Assembly: GCF_018413465.1 (NCBI RefSeq)
Contig: NZ_JAHCDK010000006.1
Span: forward strand, 101,501-165,500
Reading direction: 5' to 3'
From: Flavobacterium sp. CYK-55
Lineage (GTDB): Bacteria; Bacteroidota; Bacteroidia; Flavobacteriales; Flavobacteriaceae
Length of the DNA: 64,000 bases
The notes beneath the pieces were generated by a model. The model saw only the letters and a program-made list of their open reading frames with translations, was not told the DNA's origin and did not search any database. Below, piece after piece: positions 9,330 through 17,294 of this stretch (positions are counted from its first letter, which is position 1; each line of letters starts with the position of its first letter). Position numbers and translations under genes: made by a program.

Positions 9330-9480
9330 TTTTTTTAGAAGCTTATCCCGCTGTTCGTTCAAGTCAGTTGCAACGCTCATTTTTGGGCAACGCTGTGCTT
9401 GGGGCTTCTGGCAGTCGCCCCACCCATCGGCCCAAAATAATCGCATTGCGGCCTGAGCTTTCCACGGCCATCGGGGCTAT
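9330..9480 (+). repeat. 3'-end structured repeat element, copy B (after apaG)
   Basis: Directly after the apaG TAA comes a T run, then AGAAGC, TATCCCGCTGT, and about 115 nt later the closing ATCGGGGCTA (9470-9479). These landmarks and their order match copies A and C. The GC-rich middle differs from the other copies and is longer. There is no coding potential. Position and polarity suggest a 3'-end function or a mobile parasite that inserts at gene ends. Confidence 0.55.
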
Positions 9481-9546
9481 CAGAAACATCCGTAGCGCTT
9501 CAAAACCACACGTAAAAACCCATGCTGTTTATTGAATAAACCTTTG

Positions 9547-9554
9547 TACTTTTG
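9547..9554 (+). promoter_or_regulatory. promoter -7 element of pruA
   Basis: TACTTTTG matches TAnnTTTG exactly and sits 47 nt before the pruA ATG. The -33 region is weak. Confidence 0.5.
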
Positions 9555-9601
9555 TGCAGCCATTGGCACAATAAATAGTTTAGTTCTAAAAATATATACC
9601 T

Positions 9602-11230
9602 ATGCTTAAAGGATTTTTTAATGTACCCAAAGCGGTCAATGAACCGGTCAAATCATACAAACCGGGTTCGCCCGAAAAAGAAGCCGTCTTGGCAGCTTAC
9701 CGAAAAATGTACAGCGAAACCATCGATGTTCCGATGTATATTGGCAGCGAGCAAATCAAAACGGGCAACACCCGTACCATGACCCCGCCGCACGACCACC
9801 AACACGTAGTGGGCACCTACCATTTAGCCGAGAAAAAACACATCGACCAAGCCATTGCATCAGCTCTGGAGGCGCGCAAAAAATGGTCGCAAATGGCATG
9901 GGAACAACGCGCAGCTATTTTCTTAAAAGCAGCCGAACTCATCGCCGGACCTTACCGAGCGCGCATCAATGCAGCCACGATGATTGCCCAATCTAAAAAT
10001 ATATTTCAAGCCGAAATTGACGCTTCGTGTGAGCTCATTGACTTTTTGCGCTACAACGTTGCGTTTATGACGCAGATTTATGCTGATCAGCCATCGTCAG
10101 ATTCAGCGGTTTGGAACCGATTAGAATATCGCCCACTCGAAGGTTTTGTCTATGCCATCACGCCTTTTAACTTTACCGCTATTGCGGCCAACCTTCCGGC
10201 CAGTGCCGCTATGATGGGCAACACAGTGGTATGGAAACCCAGCGACAGCCAAGTGTTTTCGGCCAAAATCATCATTGATGTCTTCAAAGAAGCCGGAGTT
10301 CCTGATGGCGTGATCAACGTTGTTTTTGGCGATCCGGTCATGATTACCGATACCGTTTTGGCACATCCTGATTTTGCCGGTGTTCATTATACAGGGTCAA
10401 CCTTTGTGTTTAAAGAAATCTGGAAAAAAATCGGCAGCAACATCCACAGCTACAAAACCTATCCAAGAATCGTGGGTGAAACCGGCGGTAAAGATTTTGT
10501 GTTGGCGCATCCGTCGGCCAACGTGAGCCAAGTAGTGGCCAATACGTTGCGCGGTGCTTTTGAATTTCAAGGACAAAAATGTAGTGCGGCCTCAAGAGCT
10601 TACTTCCCAAAATCATTGTGGCCGGCCATTAAAGAAGAAATGGGCCGCGAACTAGCCACCATGAAAATGGGTAGCCCTGAAGATTTCTCAAACTTCATCA
10701 CGGCAGTCATTCACGAAGGTTCGTTTGACAAATTAGCCGGCTTTATTGACCAAGCTAAAAAAGATGCCGATGCCGAGGTAATCTTTGGTGGAAACTATGA
10801 CAAATCAAAAGGTTATTTTGTAGAACCCACCGTTATTTTAACCAGCAACCCAAAATATACCACCATGGAAACCGAATTGTTCGGACCTGTCCTAACGGTA
10901 TATGTATACGAAGACGCTGATTGGAAAAACACCCTCAAACTCGTTGATGAAACTTCTGAATACGCCCTTACCGGTGCTGTGTTTAGCCAAGATCGTTACG
11001 CCATTGAAGAGGCTACCGTAGCTTTACAAAATGCCGCCGGAAACTTCTATGTCAATGACAAACCAACCGGTGCTGTGGTAGGTATGCAGCCATTTGGTGG
11101 GGCCAGAGCCTCAGGAACCAATGACAAAGCAGGTTCGGCTTTGAACTTGTTGCGTTGGGTATCGCCAAGAACCATCAAAGAAACTTTTGTAACCCCTGAT
11201 AATTATCGCTATCCGTTTTTAGGCGAATAG
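9602..11230 (+). CDS. pruA: 1-pyrroline-5-carboxylate dehydrogenase (glutamate semialdehyde dehydrogenase)
   Basis: A 542-residue cytosolic NAD-dependent enzyme of the aldehyde dehydrogenase superfamily, oxidising glutamate-gamma-semialdehyde to glutamate in proline breakdown. The catalytic glutamate lies in VGETGGKDF and the catalytic cysteine in FQGQKCSAASR. The C-terminal PFGGARASGTNDKAGS and NLLRWVSPRTIKE segments are characteristic of the P5C dehydrogenase branch. Length fits the monofunctional form; no proline dehydrogenase domain is fused and no putA-type gene is adjacent. A strong terminator follows. Confidence 0.94.
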   Translation: MLKGFFNVPKAVNEPVKSYKPGSPEKEAVLAAYRKMYSETIDVPMYIGSEQIKTGNTRTMTPPHDHQHVVGTYHLAEKKHIDQAIASALEARKKWSQMAWEQRAAIFLKAAELIAGPYRARINAATMIAQSKNIFQAEIDASCELIDFLRYNVAFMTQIYADQPSSDSAVWNRLEYRPLEGFVYAITPFNFTAIAANLPASAAMMGNTVVWKPSDSQVFSAKIIIDVFKEAGVPDGVINVVFGDPVMITDTVLAHPDFAGVHYTGSTFVFKEIWKKIGSNIHSYKTYPRIVGETGGKDFVLAHPSANVSQVVANTLRGAFEFQGQKCSAASRAYFPKSLWPAIKEEMGRELATMKMGSPEDFSNFITAVIHEGSFDKLAGFIDQAKKDADAEVIFGGNYDKSKGYFVEPTVILTSNPKYTTMETELFGPVLTVYVYEDADWKNTLKLVDETSEYALTGAVFSQDRYAIEEATVALQNAAGNFYVNDKPTGAVVGMQPFGGARASGTNDKAGSALNLLRWVSPRTIKETFVTPDNYRYPFLGE

Positions 11231-11248
11231 TACCACAAATAACAACTC

Positions 11249-11278
11249 AAAAGCCCGATTTCAAACATCGGGCTTTTT
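11249..11278 (+). terminator. rho-independent terminator of pruA
   Basis: AAAAGCCCGAT (11249-11259) pairs with ATCGGGCTTTTT (from 11266) around a 6-nt loop and runs into T residues. Confidence 0.85.
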
Positions 11279-11331
11279 TATGTTTTTGATTTTCAGAATT
11301 ATTACTAATTTCGGGGGCTAATTCCTAAACC

Positions 11332-12333
11332 ATGAAAACAAAATTACTCGGCTTATTTTTAAGCTTCGGTTCGCTGTGTTGGGCGCAAAGTCCGATTGAA
11401 TCTTTTTACCCTACAGACAACTCAACCTATAAAATGCTGCAATCAGCAGCCGGAATAGACCAAACCAACACAGGGGCCAACACCAGTTGGAACTTTACTG
11501 ATTTGGTACAAATGGGTTCTTCTGTTGATGTCAACCAAAACCCAACCGCAAATCAGTCAAGCACTTATCCCAACACCACAAAAGTGACCAAAAACACATC
11601 AACGGTGGGCTTGATCATTAGTGATTCGTATATGTTTTCAAAAGAACTCAATGGTGAGGTTTCTATTACCGGACTGACCAATCCGACTATTACCATGAAC
11701 TTTTCAACCAACAATGCCACCGTAGGAACTTTTCCGATGAATTTTGGCGACAGCAATACGGATAATTTGGCCGGAAATTATGTGTACGGAACCTACAACG
11801 GAACCCTATCAGGAAGCATCAACACGATAGTTGATGCCTATGGAACACTAAACTTGACCATTGATGGTGTTGCAAGCGCACATACGGTAACCCGTTTAAA
11901 ATCAGTTCAGAATATTTCACTCAACTACAGTATCTTCCCGAATGTAGGCACCATCGTTCAAACCATTTATACCTACTATGAAGCCGGTACAGCCTCGCCT
12001 GTATTCAGAAGCACCCAAACGGTGGTTAATGTTCCTTTGCAAGGAATTGTGGATGAAACCACCACGGTGTTAGAAAAGTTTGACGGTGTTTTAGGCCAAA
12101 GTACTTTTGAGACCAAACACCATTTGGCTTATCCAAACCCGATGCAAGACCTCTTGAGTTTAAACCATGACGCCATTGATCAGATTTCGCTTACAGACAT
12201 GCGCGGAAGAACAGTTTTAAGCCTTCAAAAACCGGCCCAAACCATTGATGTATCATCACTTGAAAAAGGTCTGTACTTACTTGAAATACAAACTGCCACA
12301 GGCACACAAACCCAGAAAATGATCAAAAACTAA
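11332..12333 (+). CDS. T9SS type A sorting domain-containing secreted protein
   Basis: A 333-residue protein with signal peptide MKTKLLGLFLSFGSLCWAQ and a C-terminal T9SS type A targeting domain of about 75 residues: YPNPMQDLLSL, then ISLTDMRGRTVLS, SSLEKGLYLLEI and a basic end (QKMIKN). The middle, about 230 residues rich in Thr, Asn and Ser with beta-strand texture, matches no enzyme I recognise. It should be exported by the Sec pathway, then moved across the outer membrane by the T9SS, with the C-terminal domain removed. Its function is unknown. Confidence 0.85.
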   Translation: MKTKLLGLFLSFGSLCWAQSPIESFYPTDNSTYKMLQSAAGIDQTNTGANTSWNFTDLVQMGSSVDVNQNPTANQSSTYPNTTKVTKNTSTVGLIISDSYMFSKELNGEVSITGLTNPTITMNFSTNNATVGTFPMNFGDSNTDNLAGNYVYGTYNGTLSGSINTIVDAYGTLNLTIDGVASAHTVTRLKSVQNISLNYSIFPNVGTIVQTIYTYYEAGTASPVFRSTQTVVNVPLQGIVDETTTVLEKFDGVLGQSTFETKHHLAYPNPMQDLLSLNHDAIDQISLTDMRGRTVLSLQKPAQTIDVSSLEKGLYLLEIQTATGTQTQKMIKN

Positions 12334-12336
12334 ATC

Positions 12337-12364
12337 AAAAAGCCGCTCAAGAGCGGCTTTTTTT
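12337..12364. terminator. bidirectional terminator between the T9SS cargo gene and rsmG
   Basis: AGCCGCTC (12341-12348) and GAGCGGCT (12351-12358) form the stem, with A residues on one side and T residues on the other, so it can end transcripts from both converging genes. It abuts the rsmG stop. Confidence 0.85.
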
Positions 12365-12992
12365 AGGGTTTATACTTAAGCGGTACATGCACCACTTTCT
12401 TGGTCTCGAAAAATTCTTCTTGAAAAAAATCAGATAGCAGATACTCTGTGGCTTTCGGAAAATCAGCCAATTCTTCTGATAAATCGCCGCCTTTGAGGTA
12501 AAGAATGCCGTTGGGCAAGTCATGTTTGTTGGCCTTCTTGGTTTTGCCTTTAACCCACTGCACAAAATCGGGCATGTTGGTCACGGCACGGCTCACAATA
12601 AAATCAAAATCACCTCGGGCATTTTCGGCGCGCAATTGCTCGGCTTTGAGGTTTTTCAGACCGAGTGCATCGGCCACGGCTTGCACAACTTTGATTTTTT
12701 TCTGAATCACATCAATCAGATAAAACTGGGTTTCCGGAAACAAAATAGCCAAGGGTATCCCCGGAAAACCGCCGCCTGTGCCCACATCCATTACTTGTGT
12801 TCCGGGCACAAAAGCTTGTACTTTGGCAATACCCAACGAGTGTAAAACGTGTCTTACATACAACTCGTCAATATCTTTGCGCGATATTACATTGATTTTG
12901 GCATTCCAATCTTTGTATAAAGCCTCTAATGCCTGAAATTGCTCTATCTGAAGTGGCGTCAAATCCGGAAAATATCTAAGAATTTCCTGCAT
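12363..12992 (-). CDS. rsmG: 16S rRNA (guanine527-N7)-methyltransferase
   Basis: A 209-residue SAM-dependent methyltransferase that modifies 16S rRNA position G527. The SAM site reads VGTGGGFPGIPLAILFPE, and the RAENARGDFDFIVSRAVTNM segment with the catalytic-site Arg is present, as is the N-terminal INVISRKD motif. The frame extends to 13016, but the promoter -7 element (13012-13005) lies inside that extension, so ATG 12992 is the supported start. Confidence 0.93.
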   Translation of the reverse strand: MQEILRYFPDLTPLQIEQFQALEALYKDWNAKINVISRKDIDELYVRHVLHSLGIAKVQAFVPGTQVMDVGTGGGFPGIPLAILFPETQFYLIDVIQKKIKVVQAVADALGLKNLKAEQLRAENARGDFDFIVSRAVTNMPDFVQWVKGKTKKANKHDLPNGILYLKGGDLSEELADFPKATEYLLSDFFQEEFFETKKVVHVPLKYKP

Positions 12993-13004
12993 ATTCTTTT
13001 TTAA

Positions 13005-13012
13005 CAAAAGTA
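13005..13012 (-). promoter_or_regulatory. promoter -7 element of rsmG
   Basis: On the minus strand TACTTTTG matches TAnnTTTG, 12 nt before the rsmG ATG. It excludes the longer in-frame start at 13016. Confidence 0.55.
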
Positions 13013-13070
13013 ACATTTTACTGTTGAAATATTTATGTCAAAATGCGGTTATAAAAAAATTAATAATACC

Positions 13071-13079
13071 TAAATTTGC
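13071..13079 (+). promoter_or_regulatory. promoter -7 element of the desaturase gene
   Basis: TAAATTTGC is an exact -7 element, 17 nt before ATG 13097. It overlaps the alternative TTG start at 13076, which can therefore be excluded. Confidence 0.55.
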
Positions 13080-13096
13080 GCGTTAACCAAAAGCTT

Positions 13097-14188
13097 ATGA
13101 ATACCGCACCCACGTTTGCTACGCAAGACCATTTAAAATTCTTCAGAACACTCAACTCAAGAGTCAATAACTACTTCAAAGAAAACAACATCGCCAAAAC
13201 CGGCAACTGGAAGATTCACTTAAAAACCATTGTTCTGTTTACCGTTTTTTTGGTTCCGTATTTTATCATTTTAAAATTTGAAATGCCTTTTTATGCGCAA
13301 CTATTGCTCAACATTTTAATGGGCGTAGGCATGGCCGGCATTGGCATGAACGTTATGCACGACGGAAACCACGGCGCTTATTCGTCAAAAGGTTGGGTCA
13401 ACAAAATCATGGGCGGAACCATTTATGTTTTGGCCGGAAACGTATACAACTGGCAAGTACAACACAACGTTTTACACCACACCTACACCAACATTCACGG
13501 CCATGATGAAGACTTAGAAGCCGGACGCATCATTCGCTTTACGCCCACTGCCGATTGGTACGGCTACCACAGATTTCAGCATTTGTACTCGTTTTTGCTC
13601 TATGGTTTATTGACCTTTAATTGGGCCCTGACTACTGATTTCAAACAAATGCGCAGCTATACAGCCCGTAATTTATCCTATGGCCAACCCCAAAGCACCA
13701 CCCAACTTTGGACAGTATTGGTGATCACCAAAATTATTTATGCCTTGATTTGGATTGTATTGCCCATGATGGCAGGAATCTTATGGTGGAAAGTGCTCAT
13801 CGGATTTTTTGTGATGCACTACACCGCGGGTATCATCTTGAGTGTGATTTTTCAGTTGGCGCATGTGGTAGACGAAACCGACAATCCGGTACCGGGTGAT
13901 AATGGTGAAATGCAAAACACTTGGGCCATTCACCAACTATACACCACTGCCAATTTTGCCCCGAAAAACAAAATCATGAACTGGTTTACCGGCGGGCTTA
14001 ATCATCAAATTGAGCATCATTTATATCCGCACATCAGCCACATACACTACAACAAAATTGCCGAATTTGTCAAGCAAACCGCCCAAGAATGCAACCTGCC
14101 CTACCACGAATTCAAAACTACCCGCAGTGCTATTATTTCGCATTACAAACATTTAAAAGCGCTCGGACAAAAACCTCAATTGGCCTAA
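13097..14188 (+). CDS. membrane fatty acid desaturase (acyl-CoA/acyl-lipid type)
   Basis: A 363-residue integral membrane di-iron enzyme that inserts a double bond into fatty acyl chains. The three histidine boxes are visible: HDGNH (88-92), HNVLHH (123-128) and QIEHH (304-308). The Q in the third box is typical of front-end/linoleoyl-type desaturases. Hydrophobic pairs near residues 44-60, 65-85 and 205-260 form the membrane spans. No fused cytochrome b5 domain is present. The aminotransferase gene follows after 10 bases, so the two are probably co-transcribed, although no metabolic link is obvious. Confidence 0.88.
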   Translation: MNTAPTFATQDHLKFFRTLNSRVNNYFKENNIAKTGNWKIHLKTIVLFTVFLVPYFIILKFEMPFYAQLLLNILMGVGMAGIGMNVMHDGNHGAYSSKGWVNKIMGGTIYVLAGNVYNWQVQHNVLHHTYTNIHGHDEDLEAGRIIRFTPTADWYGYHRFQHLYSFLLYGLLTFNWALTTDFKQMRSYTARNLSYGQPQSTTQLWTVLVITKIIYALIWIVLPMMAGILWWKVLIGFFVMHYTAGIILSVIFQLAHVVDETDNPVPGDNGEMQNTWAIHQLYTTANFAPKNKIMNWFTGGLNHQIEHHLYPHISHIHYNKIAEFVKQTAQECNLPYHEFKTTRSAIISHYKHLKALGQKPQLA

Positions 14189-14198
14189 ATCAGCACGC

Positions 14199-15386
14199 AT
14201 GAATCATATACTATCTGATAGAATCAACGAATTATCTACCTCACAAACTTTGGCGATGGCTGCTTTGGCCAGAGAACTCAAGGCGCAAGGCAAAGACATC
14301 ATCAGTTTGAGTTTGGGTGAACCCGATTTTAACACCCCTGATTTTATCAAAGAGGCGGCCAAAAAAGCCATTGATGATAACTACAGCACCTATACCCCGG
14401 TTGATGGCTATCTTGACTTGAAACAAGCCATTTGCCGAAAGTTTAAAAGAGACAACAACCTAGATTATCAACCCGCCAATATTGTTGTATCAACCGGTGC
14501 CAAACAATCGCTGTACAACATTGCTCAAGTAATGATCAACCCGGGTGATGAAGTCATTTTACCCGCTCCGTTTTGGGTGAGTTATTATGAGATCATTAAA
14601 ATGGCCGGGGGAATTCCGGTAGAGGTACCCACCAGTATCGAAACTGATTTTAAAATAACCCCTGCCCAATTAGAGGCGGCCATTACCCCTTCGACCAAAA
14701 TGATTTGGTACAGTTCACCCTGCAACCCAAGTGGTTCGGTATACAACCGAGCTGAGCTGACTGCATTGGCTGCTGTACTTGAAAAACACCCGAATATTTT
14801 TGTGGTTTCAGACGAAATCTACGAGCACATCAATTTTGCCGGAACCTTTTGCAGCATTGCCTCGATTCCGGGTATGTTTGACCGAACCATTACCGTTAAC
14901 GGTGTAGCCAAGGCTTTTGCCATGACCGGCTGGAGAATCGGTTATATCGGCGCTCCTGAATTTATTGCCAAAGCCTGCACCAAAATGCAAGGACAGGTCA
15001 CCAGCGGTGCCAACTCAATTGCCCAAAGAGCTACGATTGCCGCCGTTGAAGCTGATCCGGCAGTACTTAAAGATATGGTCAAAGCCTTTTATAACCGACG
15101 TGATTTGGTGGCTAAACTGGCACAAGAAATTCCGGGCCTCAAAGCCAACGTTCCCGAAGGTGCGTTTTATTTGTTTCCGGATGTATCTTATTACTTCGGA
15201 AAAACCCTACGCGGAACCCTGATCAACAATGCCGATGATTTCTCGATGTATTTGCTCTCTGAGGCCAATGTGGCCACAGTAACCGGCGATGCTTTTGGCA
15301 ACCCCAATTGCATCAGATTATCGTATGCCACCAGCGAAGACTTGCTCATTGAAGCTTTTAAACGCATCAAAGAAGCCTTGTCCTAA
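14199..15386 (+). CDS. pyridoxal-phosphate-dependent class I aminotransferase (aspartate aminotransferase type)
   Basis: A 395-residue cytosolic fold-type I aminotransferase, likely transferring amino groups between aspartate and 2-oxoglutarate. The PLP lysine is K238 in NGVAKAFAMTGWRIGY. Asn176 lies in YSSPCNPSG, Asp205 in VVSDEIYEH, and a C-terminal Arg in CIRLSYATS should bind the substrate carboxylate. These motifs fit the aspartate aminotransferase Ib subgroup. It ends at a strong terminator. Confidence 0.9.
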   Translation: MNHILSDRINELSTSQTLAMAALARELKAQGKDIISLSLGEPDFNTPDFIKEAAKKAIDDNYSTYTPVDGYLDLKQAICRKFKRDNNLDYQPANIVVSTGAKQSLYNIAQVMINPGDEVILPAPFWVSYYEIIKMAGGIPVEVPTSIETDFKITPAQLEAAITPSTKMIWYSSPCNPSGSVYNRAELTALAAVLEKHPNIFVVSDEIYEHINFAGTFCSIASIPGMFDRTITVNGVAKAFAMTGWRIGYIGAPEFIAKACTKMQGQVTSGANSIAQRATIAAVEADPAVLKDMVKAFYNRRDLVAKLAQEIPGLKANVPEGAFYLFPDVSYYFGKTLRGTLINNADDFSMYLLSEANVATVTGDAFGNPNCIRLSYATSEDLLIEAFKRIKEALS

Positions 15387-15395
15387 AAAATATCA

Positions 15396-15417
15396 GCCTC
15401 TGAAAAGAGGCTTTTTT
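15396..15417 (+). terminator. rho-independent terminator after the aminotransferase gene
   Basis: GCCTCT, loop GAAA and AGAGGC are followed by six T residues. Its T run ends only 11 nt before the start codon of the next gene. Confidence 0.85.
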
Positions 15418-15428
15418 ATGCCAAAAAA

Positions 15429-16004
15429 TTGTCACAAATTTTAGAAAATATCGCCCGTCATGTTGCCCTTACAAGCGCTGAGCAAGACTTGTTTTTGGCC
15501 CATACCCAAACGCAGTTGTTTGAGGCCAAAACCATCATTCAGCATGCAGGAACGGTATGTAAACACACCTATTTTGTCAACAGCGGTTTGCTCAGAAGCT
15601 TTTACATCAACGATCATATTGTTGAGCATGTGCTGAGTTTTGCCTGCGAAGGCTGGTGGATATCAGATATGTACAGTTTGCTCTCGGGCCAACCCGGTAA
15701 CTTATTTATCGAAGTGCTTGAAGAAGCCCAAGTGATTTTGCTTGAAAAAAGCCAACAAGAAATTTTGTATCGTGAAATCCCGAAACTCGAGCGCTTTTTT
15801 AGAATTCTCACCGAAAAATCTCTCGTGGCCCATCAAGAAAGGCTCATCGATAATTTAAGCCTGAGTGCCGAAGAGCGCTATGAAAAGTTCTGCCAAAAAT
15901 ACCCGAGCCTGATTCAAAAAGTACCGCAAAAGCAAATTGCCTCTTATATTGGGGTAACGCCGGAGTTTTTTAGCAAGATGAAGGCCAAAATGCTGCGCAA
16001 ATAA
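15429..16004 (+). CDS. Crp/Fnr-family transcriptional regulator
   Basis: A 191-residue protein with a cyclic-nucleotide-binding-like beta-barrel (about residues 10-110, including GTVCKHTYFVNSGLLRSFYI) and a C-terminal winged-helix region (about 145-191, with PQKQIASYIGVTPEFFSKMKAK). Many Bacteroidota proteins of this kind lack a proven ligand. The only in-frame start available is TTG at 15429; the nearby ATG at 15418 is in another frame that closes at once. The start lies just after the preceding terminator, with no recognisable promoter between them, which is unusual. Its target genes are unknown. Confidence 0.8.
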   Translation: MSQILENIARHVALTSAEQDLFLAHTQTQLFEAKTIIQHAGTVCKHTYFVNSGLLRSFYINDHIVEHVLSFACEGWWISDMYSLLSGQPGNLFIEVLEEAQVILLEKSQQEILYREIPKLERFFRILTEKSLVAHQERLIDNLSLSAEERYEKFCQKYPSLIQKVPQKQIASYIGVTPEFFSKMKAKMLRK

Positions 16005-16185
16005 AACAACTCTTTTCAAGTTATCTATTCTTTCTTTACTGTTTTTACCCCTCCCTTCAAGCAGTTTGCTATGCGTTTTATAGCACAAAAGCCACAGCCA
16101 AACAAAACAAATTCATATCTTTAGGTTGATTTGTAGCTGATGCATCCATCTTTTAAGGTGTGTTTTTTACAAAGGCTTGAGGCAG
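16005..16185. other. intergenic stretch before the 11-nt array
   Basis: About 180 bases without a convincing reading frame. A stray ATAGCACA near 16080 resembles the first units of the array that follows. TATCTTTA near 16120 is close to a -7 element, but no matching -33 element is clear. Confidence 0.4.
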
Positions 16186-16262
16186 ATTCATAGCACATTC
16201 ATAGCACAACTATGGCATATCTATGGTATATACTGCTATAAATCTGGAACGAATCTGGAACC
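16186..16262 (+). repeat. seven-unit 11-nt periodic array upstream of an orphan gene
   Basis: The 77 bases divide without gaps into seven 11-mers. Units 1 and 2 are identical (ATTCATAGCAC). Units 3 (AACTATGGCAT) and 4 (ATCTATGGTAT) share 9 of 11 positions. Unit 5 is ATACTGCTATA. Units 6 (AATCTGGAACG) and 7 (AATCTGGAACC) differ only in the last base. All start with A. The array ends 15 nt before the ATG of the next gene, where a leader or operator would lie. The 11-nt period is close to one helical turn and is not a multiple of three, so it is not coding. Confidence 0.7.
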
Positions 16263-16277
16263 AAACCACCGGAAATC

Positions 16278-17039
16278 ATGGGAAAATCACTGAGCATTTT
16301 AAAAATTACGGGGCACTTTGAGGGTTTATCATTTTATGAGCTCAATGGGCAAATTGTGGTGCGCCGCACCGGAGGGTTTGATTCAAAAAAATTAAAGACC
16401 GACCCCAAGTATGCCCGTGTGCGTGAACACAACCAAGCATTTACAGAAAGTTCTATTTGCGGCAAATATTTCAGACAGGCGCTCAAGAGCTACTTGCCCA
16501 AACTGCGCGTCAGTTATGTACACAGCCGCGTTTTGGGTTTGTTTCAACAAATCACACAACTTGATACACAAAACCCAAAGGGAGCACTCAGATTTTTTGA
16601 AGGGCTTAAAACCCCGCAGGCCCATGCGTTGGTACAAAATTTTGAGTTTGATTCGGCCATGGCGTTTTCAGCGCTATGGGGTGGCACAGGCCAATGGAAT
16701 GCAAGCCAAACCACTTATACCCTCAACGCCATTAAACCCAAACAAATTCAGGCACCCGAAGGGGCTACCCACGTAGGCTTGCGTTTGATTGATTTGGGTT
16801 TAGATTTTGAACAACTCGGCCCGGCATTGATACAAGAAGGTAACGTGCAATTGTTTTCGTTAAACCCCAAAAGCTCAGAACACAAAGCCGTGGTACTCAC
16901 TACAAAAGAGCTCAACGCACCCAGCCAAATGAGCTTGCTGTTTTTGGAATTTTACCAAGCGCAAGACCAAGATATGATTCCTTGTGCCAAAGCCTACCTC
17001 AAAGTGATTAAGCTTAAAATCAAAAACTCCGACGCGTAA
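16278..17039 (+). CDS. conserved hypothetical protein (Bacteroidota family of unknown function)
   Basis: A 253-residue protein without signal peptide or membrane segment. The N-terminus (ILKITGHFEGLSFYELNG, then VVRRTGGFDSKKLKTDPKYA and REHNQAFTESS) has the pattern of a family common and often multi-copy in Bacteroidota genomes, in which G(x)GLxFY, R(R/K)xGG and DPxxxxxREN-like motifs recur. The C-terminal half is predicted beta-rich (THVGLRLIDLGLDFE, MSLLFLEFYQ). I know of no assigned function. The 11-nt periodic array lies immediately upstream, and a terminator overlaps the stop. A link to mobile elements is possible but not shown here. Confidence 0.65.
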   Translation: MGKSLSILKITGHFEGLSFYELNGQIVVRRTGGFDSKKLKTDPKYARVREHNQAFTESSICGKYFRQALKSYLPKLRVSYVHSRVLGLFQQITQLDTQNPKGALRFFEGLKTPQAHALVQNFEFDSAMAFSALWGGTGQWNASQTTYTLNAIKPKQIQAPEGATHVGLRLIDLGLDFEQLGPALIQEGNVQLFSLNPKSSEHKAVVLTTKELNAPSQMSLLFLEFYQAQDQDMIPCAKAYLKVIKLKIKNSDA

Positions 17040-17057
17040 AATAACGGTCGGAGCTTT
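17027..17057 (+). terminator. probable terminator of the orphan gene
   Basis: CTCCGAC (17027-17033) pairs with GTCGGAG (17047-17053) around the stop codon, followed by CTTTGTT. A second hairpin, AATTCTTC-GG-GAAGAATT, lies at 17081-17098. Confidence 0.55.
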
Positions 17058-17158
17058 GTTAGGATTGTTTGATTGGGTTGAATTCTTCGGGAAGAATTTC
17101 ATTTAAAATGTCTCAGGGCAAAGTTCAAAAAACACCGCAGATTAATCGCACCACAACT

Positions 17159-17199
17159 GGGTAGTTAACGGGTAGTTGTATTACTACCTGACGGGTAGT
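17159..17199. promoter_or_regulatory. operator cluster of GGGTAGT sites upstream of the LuxR-type gene
   Basis: GGGTAGT occurs at 17159-17165, 17170-17176 and 17193-17199. The middle copy forms a perfect inverted repeat with ACTACC at 17183-17188 (GGTAGT, 6-nt spacer, ACTACC). On the other strand the heptamers read TACCCGT or TACCCAG-like, close to the known NarL-type heptamer TACYYMT bound by LuxR/NarL-class HTH domains. The cluster lies about 80-120 nt upstream of the predicted transcription start of the adjacent LuxR-type gene. Confidence 0.55.
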
Positions 17200-17265
17200 C
17201 CTTTTTGAGAAGCCTTGATTTTAAGCGCATTAAAAATCAGCGATCATCATATTGATTTTGTTGTT

Positions 17266-17274
17266 TATCTTTGA
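17266..17274 (+). promoter_or_regulatory. promoter -7 element of the TPR-LuxR gene
   Basis: TATCTTTGA matches TAnnTTTG exactly. It overlaps the in-frame TTG at 17271, so ATG 17295 is the supported start. No convincing TTG is found at the -33 spacing, which fits a promoter that needs an activator. Confidence 0.5.
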
Positions 17275-17294
17275 GGTCAATCAAACCTCCTCAA

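Noticed and set aside
9264..9446. Minus-strand open frame over the end of apaG and repeat B
   Set aside because: It is made of repeat sequence and antisense apaG; no family motif is present.
16186..16262. CRISPR array
   Set aside because: Units are 11 nt, contiguous and diverged; there are no 20-40 nt identical repeats with spacers and no cas genes in the window.
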